Of a stretch of DNA of 64,000 nucleotides, positions 9,101-21,745 are shown piece after piece. The DNA lies in NCBI RefSeq assembly GCF_003208055.1, contig NZ_QJUE01000002.1, positions 248,001 through 312,000 on the forward strand, read 5' to 3'. A model generated the notes under the pieces. It was given only the letters and a program-made list of their open reading frames with translations. It ran no database searches and was not told the origin of the DNA. This DNA comes from Prochlorococcus marinus XMU1408. GTDB lineage: Bacteria; Cyanobacteriota; Cyanobacteriia; PCC-6307; Cyanobiaceae. How positions within the stretch are numbered: position 1 is the stretch's first letter; each line of letters opens with the position of its first letter. A program made the translations under genes and the position numbers.

Positions 9101-10141
9101 ATGTTTGGGCTAATTGGACATTCAACAAGCTTTGAAGATGCCAAGCGCAAGGCATTGGGCTTGGGGTATGACCATATCGCTGAAGGGGATTTGGATGTTT
9201 GGTGTACTGCTCCACCTCAGTTGGTCGAGCACGTAAAGGTTGTAAGTGCCATAGGAAAGACAATAGAAGGGGCTTATATAGACTCATGCTTTGTTCCTGA
9301 GATGCTCAGCCGCTTCAAGACTGCTAGAAGAAAAGTTCTAAATGCAATGGAGTTAGCTCAAAAAAAAGGGATCAGCATCACCGCTCTTGGAGGATTTACA
9401 TCAATAATTTTTGAGAATTTTAATTTGCTTCAGAATCAACAAGTTAGAAATACAACTCTTGATTGGCAAAGATTTACCACTGGTAACACGCATACAGCTT
9501 GGGTTATTTGTAGACAGCTAGAGCAAAATGCACCTCGAATCGGAATTGATTTGAGTAAATCTAAAGTAGCTGTTGTTGGTGCAACTGGTGATATCGGTAG
9601 TGCGGTATGTCGCTGGTTATCTAATCGAACTGGTGTTTCAGAACTTTTATTAGTAGCTAGACAGCAAAAGCCACTAGTTGAACTTCAATCTCAACTTGGA
9701 GGAGGGAGAATTCTTACTCTTGACGAAGCTTTACCCGAGGCAGATATTGTAATTTGGGTTGCAAGTATGCCCAAAACTTTAGAAATTGATCCAACTAAAA
9801 TTAAACGACCTTGCTTGATGATTGATGGTGGATACCCTAAAAATTTAGGGGAGAAGTTCTCTGGTTCTGGCATTCATATTTTAAAGGGAGGAATAGTTCA
9901 ATTTTTCAAGGATATTGGCTGGAGCATGATGGAATTGGCAGAGATGGAAAATCCTAAAAGAGAAATGTTTGCTTGTTTTGCTGAAGCAATGCTTCTTGAA
10001 TTTGAGGAATGTCATACAAATTTCAGTTGGGGAAGGAACAATATCACTCTTGAAAAGATGGATTTTATAGGTAAGGCATCTGAAAGACATGGATTTTCCG
10101 CAGTTGGCTTGAAATCAAATATTCAGACATTAACCGTCTGA
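9101..10141 (+). CDS. aar: Long-chain acyl-[acyl-carrier-protein] reductase
   Basis: NADPH-dependent enzyme that reduces acyl-ACP (or acyl-CoA) to the fatty aldehyde used by ADO; soluble, membrane-associated in the family. It has the nucleotide-binding motif [12 protein letters not shown] in its middle and the presumed catalytic Cys292 in [10 protein letters not shown], matching the active-site Cys near 294 of the Synechococcus enzyme. At 346 residues it is of the usual length; the N-terminal [15 protein letters not shown] is typical. The start ATG at 9101 has no strong Shine-Dalgarno. The gene is followed after 20 bp by accA, so alkane and fatty-acid synthesis genes are probably co-transcribed. 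Confidence 0.97.
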   Translation: MFGLIGHSTSFEDAKRKALGLGYDHIAEGDLDVWCTAPPQLVEHVKVVSAIGKTIEGAYIDSCFVPEMLSRFKTARRKVLNAMELAQKKGISITALGGFTSIIFENFNLLQNQQVRNTTLDWQRFTTGNTHTAWVICRQLEQNAPRIGIDLSKSKVAVVGATGDIGSAVCRWLSNRTGVSELLLVARQQKPLVELQSQLGGGRILTLDEALPEADIVIWVASMPKTLEIDPTKIKRPCLMIDGGYPKNLGEKFSGSGIHILKGGIVQFFKDIGWSMMELAEMENPKREMFACFAEAMLLEFEECHTNFSWGRNNITLEKMDFIGKASERHGFSAVGLKSNIQTLTV

Positions 10142-10161
10142 TTATTTGATTTTTTTTTTTC

Positions 10162-11151
10162 ATGGCTAGACGTTTTCTCCTCGAGTTTGAAAAGCCTCTT
10201 GTAGAGCTGGAAAAGCAGATTGATCAAATTAGAGAATTAGCAAGAGATTCAGAGGTTGATGTAAGTCAACAACTCCTGCAATTAGAGACACTGGCTGCAA
10301 GAAGGAGAGAAGAAATATTTAATGCACTTACACCGGCTCAAAAGATTCAAGTAGCTAGACATCCTCAAAGGCCTAGCACGCTTGATTACATTCAAATGTT
10401 TTGTGATGACTGGGTAGAGTTACATGGAGATAGAAACGGCACTGATGACCAGGCGCTCGTAGGGGGGTTAGCACGAATTGGAGAAAAATCTGTCCTTATT
10501 ATCGGTCAACAAAAAGGTAGGGATACAAAAGAGAATGTCGCTCGTAACTTTGGAATGGCTAAGCCAGGAGGATATAGAAAAGCTTTGAGGCTAATGGATC
10601 ATGCAGATCGATTTAATTTGCCGATAATATCTTTTATTGATACTCCTGGGGCTTATGCAGGGCTCCTAGCAGAAGAACAAGGCCAGGGTGAGGCAATTGC
10701 TGTGAATTTGCGTGAAATGTTTAGATTGAAAGTACCGATAATTGCAACTGTAATTGGGGAAGGTGGCTCTGGAGGTGCTTTGGGAATAGGTGTAGCAGAC
10801 AGGTTGCTTATGTTTGAGCATAGTGTTTATACAGTTGCAAGTCCTGAAGCTTGTGCCTCGATTTTATGGAGGGATGCTGGTAAGGCGCCCGAAGCAGCAT
10901 CTTCCCTGAAAATTACTGGACCTGATCTTTTGAAGCTAGGGATTGTCGATGAGGTCTTAAAAGAGCCTTCTGGAGGGAATAATTGGGCACCTCTTCAGGC
11001 CGGAGATACCTTGAAAAATGCCCTTGAAAAGCATTTGTCTGAATTATTGGCTTTATCCTCTGACGAATTAAGGAATAATAGATATTCCAAATTTAGACAA
11101 ATAGGAAAATATTTGGAATCTCAATCTCTTGAGAGTGAAGTTACAGTTTAA
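10162..11151 (+). CDS. accA: Acetyl-CoA carboxylase carboxyltransferase subunit alpha
   Basis: Forms the carboxyltransferase with AccD and moves CO2 from carboxybiotin to acetyl-CoA, giving malonyl-CoA for fatty-acid synthesis. Crotonase-type fold with the conserved motifs [19 protein letters not shown] and [12 protein letters not shown] near residues 158-215; length 329 is normal. Start ATG 10162 is preceded by a run of eleven T and a C, with no Shine-Dalgarno, so initiation may depend on coupling from aar, 20 bp upstream, or on an unstructured leader. Linkage to aar is common in marine picocyanobacteria. Confidence 0.97.
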   Translation: MARRFLLEFEKPLVELEKQIDQIRELARDSEVDVSQQLLQLETLAARRREEIFNALTPAQKIQVARHPQRPSTLDYIQMFCDDWVELHGDRNGTDDQALVGGLARIGEKSVLIIGQQKGRDTKENVARNFGMAKPGGYRKALRLMDHADRFNLPIISFIDTPGAYAGLLAEEQGQGEAIAVNLREMFRLKVPIIATVIGEGGSGGALGIGVADRLLMFEHSVYTVASPEACASILWRDAGKAPEAASSLKITGPDLLKLGIVDEVLKEPSGGNNWAPLQAGDTLKNALEKHLSELLALSSDELRNNRYSKFRQIGKYLESQSLESEVTV

Positions 11152-11178
11152 AGTTTTAATGTTTGCTTCTAACTTGTC

Positions 11179-11886
11179 TTGCCAACAGTATTAATCACCG
11201 GTGCTTCTAGAGGAATTGGAAGAGCAACGGCTAAAGCTTTCGCTAATGATGGATGGGATTTACTATTGATATCTAGATCAGAAGAAGATCTGGTAAGTCT
11301 TGTTAATGAAGTTGACAATAAAAAAATCAAGTCTTACTACAAATGTATTGATCTAAGTAATTCAAAAGATATTTCTAAAGGGATCAATGAGTTATTGAAA
11401 AATGGCTTGGTCCCTTCGGTTGTAATTAATAATGCAGGGGTTGCTTGGACCGGTGACCTTCTATCAATGCCAATTGAGAAATGGGAATGGATAATGCAAT
11501 TAAATCTCACTAGTATCTTTCAGATTTGTTCTGAGGTGGTTCCTTTGATGAGAAACAAAGGAGGATTGATTATAAACGTAAGTAGTCATGCCTCTCGAAA
11601 TGCTTTCTCTCAATGGGGAGCCTACTGTGTTTCTAAAGCAGCCTTAGCAAGTTTTACTAAATGCTTAGCAGAAGAAGAACGTAAACATTGCATTCGAGCA
11701 TGCACACTTACTCTTGGATCAGTGAATTCATCTCTTTGGGACACAGATACCGTTGAGATGCAATTTGACAAAGATTCGATGCTTACCGTTGATCAAGTTG
11801 CATATGAACTTCTACATATTGCTAATCAACCAAGTAATCAAATTATAGAAGATTTAACTCTGATGCCTTCTGGAGGAGTATTCTGA
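11179..11886 (+). CDS. Short-chain dehydrogenase/reductase (FabG-like SDR)
   Basis: NAD(P)-dependent oxidoreductase of the classical SDR family, 235 residues. The cofactor motif TGASRGIGRA lies near residues 6-15, NNAG near 90, the catalytic Ser in INVSSHA and the YxxxK pair in GAYCVSKAA. Start is TTG 11179; the nearby ATG 11159 is out of frame. It is 27 bp downstream of accA, so a role in lipid metabolism, such as 3-oxoacyl or aldehyde reduction, is plausible but unproven; a housekeeping FabG should exist elsewhere. Its stop lies 29 bp from that of trpF, which runs toward it. Confidence 0.9.
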   Translation: MPTVLITGASRGIGRATAKAFANDGWDLLLISRSEEDLVSLVNEVDNKKIKSYYKCIDLSNSKDISKGINELLKNGLVPSVVINNAGVAWTGDLLSMPIEKWEWIMQLNLTSIFQICSEVVPLMRNKGGLIINVSSHASRNAFSQWGAYCVSKAALASFTKCLAEEERKHCIRACTLTLGSVNSSLWDTDTVEMQFDKDSMLTVDQVAYELLHIANQPSNQIIEDLTLMPSGGVF

Positions 11887-11915
11887 TTTTTAATAAATAG
11901 AATTACTTTCTCTAA

Positions 11916-12590
11916 CTAATTATTTTCTCTAATTACTTGAACAAGAGATCTAACTTTTTTAATATCTTTTATGCCTGGAGATATTTCTAGACGACTAGAA
12001 GCATCAATCCCATCGGGTTTCAGTTTAGAAAAAATTTCAGGAATTATTTCAGCAGATATTCCACCAGCTAAGATCCAGGGACTTTTAAAACTTTTATCAA
12101 TTAATAATTCTATTGGAATTCTATTACCTGTTCCACCTAGGCATTTGTCATCCCAGGCATCTAATAGGATGGCGTCAATATTTTTATCATATTGACTTAT
12201 GTTTTCTAAATCATTAAGAGATTTCAATCTGAACGCTTTCCACAACTTAATGGTTGGAAATTCTTTCTTCAATTCACGGCAATAATCAACTGACTCATCT
12301 CCATGAAGTTGTAATACAGAGGGTGGGTTTAATCTATTTGATATAGATTTAATGGATTCAAATTTCTCATTTGCTATAACTAATACTCTCTGAATACTTG
12401 TAGAAACTTTTTCTACTTCTTTAAAAATTTTTATACATTCTTCTTCTGGTACAAAACGAGGTGAATTTTTAACTCCAATAACTCCAAGCGCATTTATTTT
12501 GAATTGAGAGATAATTCTTGCTTGTGAAGTCTTTGTTATCCCACAAATTTTTATTGCTGTTGATTTTTTAGAAGTTGATTTTCTGATCAT
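11916..12590 (-). CDS. trpF: Phosphoribosylanthranilate isomerase
   Basis: Third step of tryptophan synthesis from anthranilate: Amadori rearrangement of phosphoribosylanthranilate to CdRP. TIM-barrel of 224 residues with the catalytic Cys in KICGITK (about residues 14-20), LQLHGDES, the catalytic Asp in DAWDDKCLGGTG, and the phosphate-binding WILAGGI near the C-terminus, then DASSRLE. The start ATG 12590 is divergent from the M50 protease gene with 62 bp between them. trpA is 31 kb away in this window; trp genes are scattered, as usual in cyanobacteria. Confidence 0.95.
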   Translation of the reverse strand: MIRKSTSKKSTAIKICGITKTSQARIISQFKINALGVIGVKNSPRFVPEEECIKIFKEVEKVSTSIQRVLVIANEKFESIKSISNRLNPPSVLQLHGDESVDYCRELKKEFPTIKLWKAFRLKSLNDLENISQYDKNIDAILLDAWDDKCLGGTGNRIPIELLIDKSFKSPWILAGGISAEIIPEIFSKLKPDGIDASSRLEISPGIKDIKKVRSLVQVIRENN

Positions 12591-12652
12591 TACCAGAACT
12601 TTTATTAGGATTAATTTAAATAGATTTTTTTGAGAGCTCGGAGGCCTTTGGC

Positions 12653-13891
12653 GTGGGTAGTTGGGAAGTTATGAAAATTAGGGGCATTCCTTTGAGGATT
12701 CATCCTAGTTGGTTTTTTGTCTTCTTATATTTTACTTTGTCAGCCAGAGATCAATTTGAGACACTGCTGGATGGTCAAGCATCTAATTGGAATGGATGGT
12801 TAATTGGTGCGTTCACTTCATTACTTTTATTTTTGTCTGTTTTATTACATGAATTGGCTCATTCTTTTGTTGCAATTGGGGAAGGTTTAAAAGTTAGAGA
12901 AATCACACTTTTTTTTCTTGGAGGTATGGCAAATCTTGAAAAGGAATGTACGACTTCAAAAGGAAGTTTGAAAATTGCTATTTCAGGACCAATTGTTAGT
13001 CTTTTATTAGCTTTCTCAATGATTTTATTAAGTAATACTTTATTTGAATCAAGTTTAATTATTTCTAATTTATTTAAGCAGGTTGGCAGCCTGAATCTTT
13101 TAATAGGATTATTTAACTTACTTCCAATAATCCCTCTTGATGGTGGCGTAATATTGAAATCTTTAATATGGCATTTTACAGGGAGTAAAAAAGCAGGAAT
13201 AAAAGTTGCTATTGCGTCTGCAAGATTCATTTCTATTCTTTCTATTTTTATTGGATTTCTAATTTTACTTAGAGGTAATCTTTATATCTCTTTTTGCTTT
13301 TTAATTATTGGTTTATTTATCTTTTCCTCCTCAAAATCTCAGAGTCAACTTATTAAGATCCAAAATATATTATCTATGTTTAAGGTTGGTCAGGTTTGCA
13401 GCAGATCATATAGAGTTCTCGAGGATGATTTACCTATAAAAGTTTTGTCTAAATATAATTCCTTGAATAAAGGTGGTTTCAGTGAAGAATGGTTTCTTTT
13501 GTGCAGAGATGGTAGATGGGTAGGTTATGTAACTGAAAAAATCTTGAAGAATATCTCTATACAAAACTGGGATAAGAAGTTTCTTTATGATTTTTCATTG
13601 CCTATAGATGATTTGCCTTCAGTTGGAGAAAAAGAATCACTATATAAGGCCATAATAAAAATTGAAAACACAAAAGATGCAAGACTCCTTGTTCTCTCAG
13701 TAGCAGGACTTCCTTTAGGTACTTTGGATAGGGTTGATATTGGAAAGGCAGTACTCAAAAAAATAGGATTAAATCTTCCAGATCAATTAATTAAAGTTGC
13801 AAGAAAAGAGAATATATATCCACTGGGCTTGAATTTATCAAGCATTGCAAAAACTATGGAATCAAGTTATGTAGAAGAAGATCAAAAATGA
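12653..13891 (+). CDS. Site-2-protease-type membrane zinc metalloprotease (M50) with CBS pair
   Basis: Intramembrane metalloprotease. Zinc motif HELAHS (HExxH) lies near residues 66-71 inside a membrane segment, and the third ligand motif LLPIIPLDGG near residues 155-165; about five or six hydrophobic helices span residues 15-225. The soluble C-terminus from about residue 240 has two divergent CBS-like units that may sense nucleotides. Such rhomboid-like S2P proteins cleave anti-sigma factors or membrane regulators; the substrate here is unknown. Start is GTG 12653 (MGSWEVMKIRGIPLRIHPSW), with GGAG upstream at 12640-12643. It overlaps the next, convergent gene by 10 bp. Confidence 0.9.
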   Translation: MGSWEVMKIRGIPLRIHPSWFFVFLYFTLSARDQFETLLDGQASNWNGWLIGAFTSLLLFLSVLLHELAHSFVAIGEGLKVREITLFFLGGMANLEKECTTSKGSLKIAISGPIVSLLLAFSMILLSNTLFESSLIISNLFKQVGSLNLLIGLFNLLPIIPLDGGVILKSLIWHFTGSKKAGIKVAIASARFISILSIFIGFLILLRGNLYISFCFLIIGLFIFSSSKSQSQLIKIQNILSMFKVGQVCSRSYRVLEDDLPIKVLSKYNSLNKGGFSEEWFLLCRDGRWVGYVTEKILKNISIQNWDKKFLYDFSLPIDDLPSVGEKESLYKAIIKIENTKDARLLVLSVAGLPLGTLDRVDIGKAVLKKIGLNLPDQLIKVARKENIYPLGLNLSSIAKTMESSYVEEDQK

Positions 13892-14631
13892 TTTATTTCT
13901 TTGAAATTATCTCTGGCTAATTTATCTATTAATTCTTTATCTTTTTTATCTAATTTGTAATCAGACCATTTTAAGCTAGGCCATGTTTTAATTAATGATT
14001 CTTTTAAATAAAATATAATTCTATCTTTCTCTTTCAATTCATTTTTTATTTTGGGTGGATCAGCATTGAAAACTTTTTTCCATAATCTTTTTGATGGTTC
14101 AATTAATATCTCTCCATGTTGAAGCAGGTGACCCTTTTTCCAATATTGTGCGCTACCAATATATTTATTTTTTTCTTTATCTACTAAGTCAGCTAATGTT
14201 GAAGTCGCGAAACAATTGTTATTGGAGAGATTTATAGGTTGATTACCAAAAGTTAAATCCACTCCAATTTTTTTAAAACCATCTTTTAACCATTGGGCAG
14301 TCTTTAAATATGATTCTTTTTTATTTCTTGGTGGATATTTCCATACAATGGCGTAAGTGAGCCCTTTACTATGAAGAACAGATTTTCCTCCACTAGGCCT
14401 TCTTACTATTTTTAAGTTTTCATTTTTTGAAAGATTTATCCAAGTTTTTGGCAAAACTTTTTGATTCTTTCCAACCGATAACCAGTCTCCATTCCACGTA
14501 TAAAAGCGAATTGCCATATTAAAATTTTTGTCAGTAAATGATTTTTCTAACAAGAAGAGATCAATTGCCATTTGTTCTGGCCCACTTAATTCAAGAGGAT
14601 TTAAATAAAGGACTTTTTCTGGGAGGCTCAT
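13882..14631 (-). CDS. Lipoate-protein ligase A-like protein (BPL/LplA/LipB fold)
   Basis: Cytoplasmic enzyme of the biotin/lipoate ligase superfamily, 249 residues. The hallmark segment RRPSGGKSVLHSKGLTYAIVW lies near residues 76-96 and the probable catalytic Lys in YIGSAQYWKKGHLLQHGEI. It may attach octanoyl or lipoyl groups to the E2 subunit of pyruvate dehydrogenase or to glycine-cleavage H protein; ligase versus octanoyltransferase cannot be decided from sequence. Convergent with the M50 protease gene, overlapping its last 10 bp. Confidence 0.88.
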   Translation of the reverse strand: MSLPEKVLYLNPLELSGPEQMAIDLFLLEKSFTDKNFNMAIRFYTWNGDWLSVGKNQKVLPKTWINLSKNENLKIVRRPSGGKSVLHSKGLTYAIVWKYPPRNKKESYLKTAQWLKDGFKKIGVDLTFGNQPINLSNNNCFATSTLADLVDKEKNKYIGSAQYWKKGHLLQHGEILIEPSKRLWKKVFNADPPKIKNELKEKDRIIFYLKESLIKTWPSLKWSDYKLDKKDKELIDKLARDNFKEINHF

Positions 14632-14789
14632 TCTTATTGTTCGTTAATTGTCGGCAAAATTTTTAGGGATCTATTAAGAAATCATCAACTTTTATTTTAA
14701 GGATAGTTAAATCTTTCTAATTGAACTACGAGCAAAAGTATGTAACAAAGAGATTTATTGGAAGCTCTAAAATATTAGTTTTTATACTC

Positions 14790-14870
14790 ATGAATTTATT
14801 TTTTTTTGAATTTATAAATACATGGCAAGAAATTAAAGAATTGATTCCCTTATTAATTAAGTTACTATGA
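14790..14870 (+). other. Possible 26-residue membrane micropeptide ORF
   Basis: In the 245-bp spacer before the small membrane protein gene an ATG-initiated ORF encodes MNLFFFEFINTWQEIKEL followed by IPLLIKLL. It is hydrophobic at both ends and could be a small thylakoid peptide, but it has no Shine-Dalgarno and does not match PsaM, PsbN or PetN as I know them. The rest of the spacer is AT-rich and shows no gene. Very uncertain. Confidence 0.15.
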
Positions 14871-14897
14871 AAATAATTGGGCTGTTTGTATTTAATT

Positions 14898-15302
14898 TTG
14901 GGACAACCTCAACGAATTGACGAGTCATACAGAATAAAGCGTTCAAAAAAAATCAGAAAGAGAAATCCTTCTGGCATAGAAAAAATTGATGCCTTTACTC
15001 AAGTTGCTGAATTCCAAAAAGAAGAAGTTAGGCGGGAGCTTTTCTATAGTTATTTGGCATTGATTTTGAAATCAGGATTATTGATTGTATTTTCAACTAG
15101 TCTCGTGAATTTAGGACTTGCATCTCATCAACGTGTGAATAGAAATATTGAGTTGTCATATCTATTAGAAAAAGAATCAAAAAAACTTCACAGGTTAAGA
15201 CGACGTTTTGATGAAATGTTTGTTATTGGTGGTGAAAAAAGTTTTTTCAAGGAGCAAGATCAGTGGATTACTCCAAATAGTGTCAGAGTTATCTGGAGAT
15301 GA
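14898..15302 (+). CDS. Conserved hypothetical single-pass membrane protein
   Basis: I do not recognise a named family. Start uncertain: TTG 14877 gives 141 residues, TTG 14898 gives 134 (MGQPQRIDESYRIKRSKK) and reads better. The N-terminus is strongly basic; one hydrophobic segment (YLALILKSGLLIVFSTSLVNLGLA) lies near residues 53-76, and the following stretch up to residue 120 is charged and possibly coiled-coil (LLEKESKKLHRLRRRFDEM). This layout resembles a septum or photosystem-assembly type anchor with both ends polar. It is 68 bp upstream of por on the same strand, so a link to chlorophyll or membrane biogenesis is possible but only by context. Confidence 0.75.
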   Translation: MGQPQRIDESYRIKRSKKIRKRNPSGIEKIDAFTQVAEFQKEEVRRELFYSYLALILKSGLLIVFSTSLVNLGLASHQRVNRNIELSYLLEKESKKLHRLRRRFDEMFVIGGEKSFFKEQDQWITPNSVRVIWR

Positions 15303-15370
15303 GTAACTTTGCTTCTCTTCGGTTTAGATTCGTATTTGAAACTTGATTAAAAATACCGTAAATAAAGAAG

Positions 15371-16384
15371 ATGGCTCTAGTACAAGCTGCACCAGGAACT
15401 GTCTTAATTACTGGAACCACATCAGGGGTCGGTTTATATGCAACAAAGTCATTGGTAGAGAGGGGTTGGAGAGTTATTACTGCAAATAGATCCTCTTTGA
15501 GAGCTGAAGCTGCAGCCTCCTCACTAGGTTTGCCTATTAACAGCCCAAGACAACTAAAACATGTGGAAATTGATCTTGGCGACTTGAATAGCGTTCGCCA
15601 TGGGGTAAAAAGTCTTCTAAAAGATTTGGATGAGCCATTAGACGCTTTAGTTTGTAATGCCGCTGTCTATCTTCCTCGTCTGAAAAAGCCTTTGAGATCT
15701 CCACAGGGATATGAAATATCAATGGCAACAAATCATTTTGGACATTTTTTGTTAATTCAGTTGCTCCTGGAAAATCTTAGTAAGTCTTCAAGACCAGTCT
15801 GGAAGGGAAGATCTTGGGGGGTGGAATCATCTCGCGTTGTAATCTTAGGAACCGTAACTGCTAACAACAAAGAACTTGGAGGGAAAATCCCAATACCAGC
15901 TCCTGCGGATCTGGGAAATCTATCTGGTTTTGAAGAAGGTTTTTGCGACCCAATATCAATGGCTAGTGGTAAAGGTTTTAAACCAGGCAAGGCTTATAAA
16001 GATAGTAAGCTTTGCAATATGATCACGACTCAAGAATTACATAGGCGATTTAATTCTTCTTCAATTCTTTTCAGCTCTTTATATCCAGGATGTGTCGCTA
16101 ATACAAGATTATTTAGAAACACTCCAAAATTATTTCAATGGTTGTTTCCTTGGTTTCAGAAATTAATAACAGGAGGTTTTGTAAGTGAAAAACTTGCTGG
16201 TGACAGAGTAGCTCAAGTTGTATCAGACCCTCAATTTGGGATTTCAGGTGTTCATTGGAGTTGGGGAAATAGACAAAGAAAAGACAGACAACAATTCTCT
16301 CAAGAATTGTCCGATAGAGTGACTGATCCAGTGACTTCAAGAAAAGTTTGGGAGTTGTCTATGAAATTAGTTGGTCTGAAATAA
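15371..16384 (+). CDS. por: Light-dependent protochlorophyllide oxidoreductase
   Basis: Reduces ring D of protochlorophyllide with NADPH when the enzyme-bound pigment absorbs light; membrane-associated. SDR fold with cofactor motif [14 protein letters not shown] at residues 13-26, NAA near 96, and the catalytic pair Tyr209 and Lys213 in AYKDSKLC. Length of 337 residues is normal. Also named pcr. It lies tail-to-tail with chlL (15 bp between stops), so the light-dependent and light-independent enzymes for the same reaction are neighbours. Confidence 0.97.
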   Translation: MALVQAAPGTVLITGTTSGVGLYATKSLVERGWRVITANRSSLRAEAAASSLGLPINSPRQLKHVEIDLGDLNSVRHGVKSLLKDLDEPLDALVCNAAVYLPRLKKPLRSPQGYEISMATNHFGHFLLIQLLLENLSKSSRPVWKGRSWGVESSRVVILGTVTANNKELGGKIPIPAPADLGNLSGFEEGFCDPISMASGKGFKPGKAYKDSKLCNMITTQELHRRFNSSSILFSSLYPGCVANTRLFRNTPKLFQWLFPWFQKLITGGFVSEKLAGDRVAQVVSDPQFGISGVHWSWGNRQRKDRQQFSQELSDRVTDPVTSRKVWELSMKLVGLK

Positions 16385-16399
16385 TCCTTGAATAGTTTT

Positions 16400-18907
<2,508 letters not shown>

Positions 18908-18911
18908 TTTC

Positions 18912-20489
18912 ATGGAATTAACTCTCTGGACATACGAAGGACCTCCTCATATTGGTGCAATGAGGATTGCTACCTCGATGAAGAAATTACATTATGTTTT
19001 ACACGCTCCTCAAGGCGATACATACGCTGACCTTCTTTTCACGATGATTGAACGTCGTGGTAGTAGACCACCTGTAACTTATACAACTTTTCAAGCTAGA
19101 GACTTGGGAGGAGATACAGCTGAACTTGTAAAAGGACATATAAAAGAAGCTGTTGATAGGTTTAATCCAGAGGCCCTTTTGGTTGGAGAAAGCTGTACAG
19201 CTGAATTGATTCAAGATCAGCCTGGATCACTTGCTAAAGGTATGGGGTTCGATATACCAATTGTTAGCCTAGAGTTACCTGCTTATAGCAAAAAGGAAAA
19301 CTGGGGTGGCTCTGAGACTTTTTATCAAATAGTAAGAAATTTACTTAAAGATCACTCGGGAGAATCAAAAGAAACTTGGCAGGAAGAAAAAAGAAGACCG
19401 AGAGTAAATCTTCTTGGCCCAACTTTGCTTGGCTTTAGATGTCGTGATGACATTTTGGAAATACAAAAACTACTTGGTCAGCACGGCATTGATGTCAATG
19501 TTGTGGCTCCTTTGGGAGCTTCACCTGCAGACATAATGCGAATGCCCGATGCAGATGTTAATGTTTGCCTTTATCCAGAGATAGCCGAATCCACTTGTAT
19601 TTGGCTTGAAAGAAATTTAAATATTCCTTTTACGAAAACAGTTCCTCTTGGTGTTGGGGCTACTCAGGATTTCCTTAGAGAATTACACGAAGTTTTAGGG
19701 ATGGAAATCCCAAAATCTGTAAACGAATCTAATAATTCGAAATTAACTTGGTATTCGAATTCAGTCGATTCGAATTATTTAACAGGGAAAAGAGTCTTTA
19801 TTTTTGGAGATGGAACACATGCTCTTGCGGCAGCAAGAATTGCTAACGAGGAGCTTGGTTTTAAAGTTGTTGGTCTAGGAACTTATAGCCGTGAAATGGC
19901 TAGGAAGGTTCGTCCAGCTGCTAAGGCACTTGGCTTAGAGGCATTGATAACAAATGACTATTTAGAAGTAGAAGAAGCGATAAAAGAAACGTCTCCAGAA
20001 TTAGTTCTTGGTACGCAAATGGAGCGACATAGCGCAAAAAGACTTGGCATACCATGTGCAGTAATCAGCACACCAATGCATGTTCAGGATGTACCAGCTA
20101 GATATAGTCCTCAAATGGGATGGGAGGGAGCAAATGTCATTTTTGATGACTGGGTTCATCCTTTAATGATGGGATTAGAGGAACATTTGATTGGAATGTT
20201 TAAGCATGACTTTGAATTCGTTGACGGTCATCAAAGTCATCTAGGCCATTTAGGTGGTAAAGGAAATCAAAATGTGAATCAAGAAGTTAAAACAAAAATT
20301 TCAAGTGATGCAACAACTTCAAATGCGGATCCTATATGGACACATGAAGGTGAAAGAGAACTTTCGAAAATCCCATTTTTCGTTAGAGGTAAAGTAAGAA
20401 GAAATACAGAGAATTATGCACGCCAAGCGGGATGCAGAGAAATTAACGAAGAAACTCTTTATGACGCTAAGGCTCATTATAAGGCCTAA
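18912..20489 (+). CDS. chlB: Light-independent protochlorophyllide reductase subunit B
   Basis: NifK-like partner of ChlN. The N-terminal [20 protein letters not shown] and [15 protein letters not shown] are typical, and the catalytic Asp expected in [19 protein letters not shown]-type regions is in a conserved context. A small C-terminal domain (about residues 470-525, [20 protein letters not shown]) caps the substrate site in known structures. Between it and the main domain is a polar linker with repeated Asn, Lys and Ser. Length of 525 residues is normal. Ends 12 bp before a convergent small gene. Confidence 0.98.
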   Translation: MELTLWTYEGPPHIGAMRIATSMKKLHYVLHAPQGDTYADLLFTMIERRGSRPPVTYTTFQARDLGGDTAELVKGHIKEAVDRFNPEALLVGESCTAELIQDQPGSLAKGMGFDIPIVSLELPAYSKKENWGGSETFYQIVRNLLKDHSGESKETWQEEKRRPRVNLLGPTLLGFRCRDDILEIQKLLGQHGIDVNVVAPLGASPADIMRMPDADVNVCLYPEIAESTCIWLERNLNIPFTKTVPLGVGATQDFLRELHEVLGMEIPKSVNESNNSKLTWYSNSVDSNYLTGKRVFIFGDGTHALAAARIANEELGFKVVGLGTYSREMARKVRPAAKALGLEALITNDYLEVEEAIKETSPELVLGTQMERHSAKRLGIPCAVISTPMHVQDVPARYSPQMGWEGANVIFDDWVHPLMMGLEEHLIGMFKHDFEFVDGHQSHLGHLGGKGNQNVNQEVKTKISSDATTSNADPIWTHEGERELSKIPFFVRGKVRRNTENYARQAGCREINEETLYDAKAHYKA

Positions 20490-20501
20490 AAATTGATCCC
20501 T

Positions 20502-20867
20502 CTAATTACGCCAATGAGAATTTTCTTGACTTGATTTGATTAATCTCCAAACATTTCTTGATATCTTTTTGGCAATGAGACCGCCTCTCTCAACTCTTGA
20601 AGAGCCTGGCCTTACGCCTAAAAGTTTTGATACTTCTGTAGTGCTAAGTGGAGCTCCCGTTTCAATAGCTAAAGAAGTTAGTTCAAGTCTTTGACGTAGC
20701 TCATAAGTATCACATTTTTCGTCTTCTTTTAACCAATTCAAGTTGTCAATACCTTTGTCAGACAATTTTTGCATAAGACCTAATGAGACCAAACCAAGCG
20801 CTTGCTCAGGGTTGATTTCAGTATTTGAGTTATTGTCTTTTGAATCCTTTGGCTGGGGTAATGACAT
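20502..20867 (-). CDS. Conserved hypothetical protein with winged-helix-like C-terminus
   Basis: Protein of 121 residues of no named family known to me. The first 25 residues are polar and disordered. Residues about 26-70 are helical (EQALGLVSLGLMQKLSDKG), and residues about 72-115 read as a helix-turn-helix (ALSTTEVSKLLGVRPGSS-type segment) followed by a basic wing VERGGLIAKKISRNVWRL, so nucleic-acid binding is possible. It sits between chlB and csoS1D, divergent from csoS1D with 101 bp between, which makes it a conceivable local regulator; that is inference from position only. Confidence 0.75.
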   Translation of the reverse strand: MSLPQPKDSKDNNSNTEINPEQALGLVSLGLMQKLSDKGIDNLNWLKEDEKCDTYELRQRLELTSLAIETGAPLSTTEVSKLLGVRPGSSRVERGGLIAKKISRNVWRLIKSSQENSHWRN

Positions 20868-20968
20868 TCTTCAATCAGATCAATATATATTGAATTTATC
20901 GGCTTAAATTCAGCATGCAAGTCTTAATTGCTAGCTAAAAAGGCAATCTTTGAGGTAGTATCCCGCGC

Positions 20969-21745
20969 ATGACAAGATTCGCCACATTTGAAAATAATGA
21001 AAGGCGACTTGGTGGTAGCCAGAGAGTTACTGGTGCAGAAGTAAATGAATATCTTGCAGATGATCCAAAGAGAGTAATAACAACTGATTCAGAAAAATCT
21101 TTAGTTGCTCGTCAAGCAAGTCATGTAAAACAAATTGAATTAAGAACATATGTATTTCTAGATTCATTACAACCTCAGCTTGCTGCTTATATGGGAACTG
21201 CAAGTTCAGGATTCTTGCCCATACCTGGTGATGCTTGTCTTTGGATGGAGGTTTCTCCTGGAATGGCTGTGCACAGGGTTACAGACATAGCACTAAAAGC
21301 CAGCAACGTTCGATTAGGTCAAATGATCGTTGAAAGGGCATTTGGATCTCTTGCTCTTTATCACCGAGATCAAAGTACAGTTCTCCATTCAGGCGATGTC
21401 GTTTTAGATGCGATAGGAAGCACAATTGATAGAAGAACTAATCCTCAAGTTACATGGACTGAAGTTATCCGCTCTATTACTCCGGATCATGCTGTTTTGA
21501 TTAATCGCCAAAACAGACGTGGCTCAATGATTCAATCTGGTATGAGTATGTTCATTCTTGAGACTGAACCTGCGGGATATGTTTTGATGGCTGCAAACGA
21601 GGCGGAAAAAGCATCAAACATAACAATCGTTGATGTGAAAGGAGTTGGTGCTTTTGGAAGACTGACTTTGGCGGGGAAAGAAGGCGATGTTGAGGAAGCT
21701 GCTGCTGCTGCTATGAGAGCTATTGATTACATAAATAGAAATTAA
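20969..21745 (+). CDS. csoS1D: Carboxysome shell pseudohexamer protein, tandem BMC domains
   Basis: Minor shell protein with two fused BMC domains (about residues 52-150 and 155-256) after a disordered N-terminal stretch of some 50 residues. Known CsoS1D forms trimers that stack face to face and whose large central pore can be open or closed, gated by a conserved Glu-Arg pair; the segment QMIVERAFG contains a matching ER. It probably passes RuBP or 3-phosphoglycerate. It lies upstream of the main cso operon and is separated from it by the opposite-strand rdgB, so it is transcribed separately. GAGG precedes the ATG. Confidence 0.96.
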   Translation: MTRFATFENNERRLGGSQRVTGAEVNEYLADDPKRVITTDSEKSLVARQASHVKQIELRTYVFLDSLQPQLAAYMGTASSGFLPIPGDACLWMEVSPGMAVHRVTDIALKASNVRLGQMIVERAFGSLALYHRDQSTVLHSGDVVLDAIGSTIDRRTNPQVTWTEVIRSITPDHAVLINRQNRRGSMIQSGMSMFILETEPAGYVLMAANEAEKASNITIVDVKGVGAFGRLTLAGKEGDVEEAAAAAMRAIDYINRN

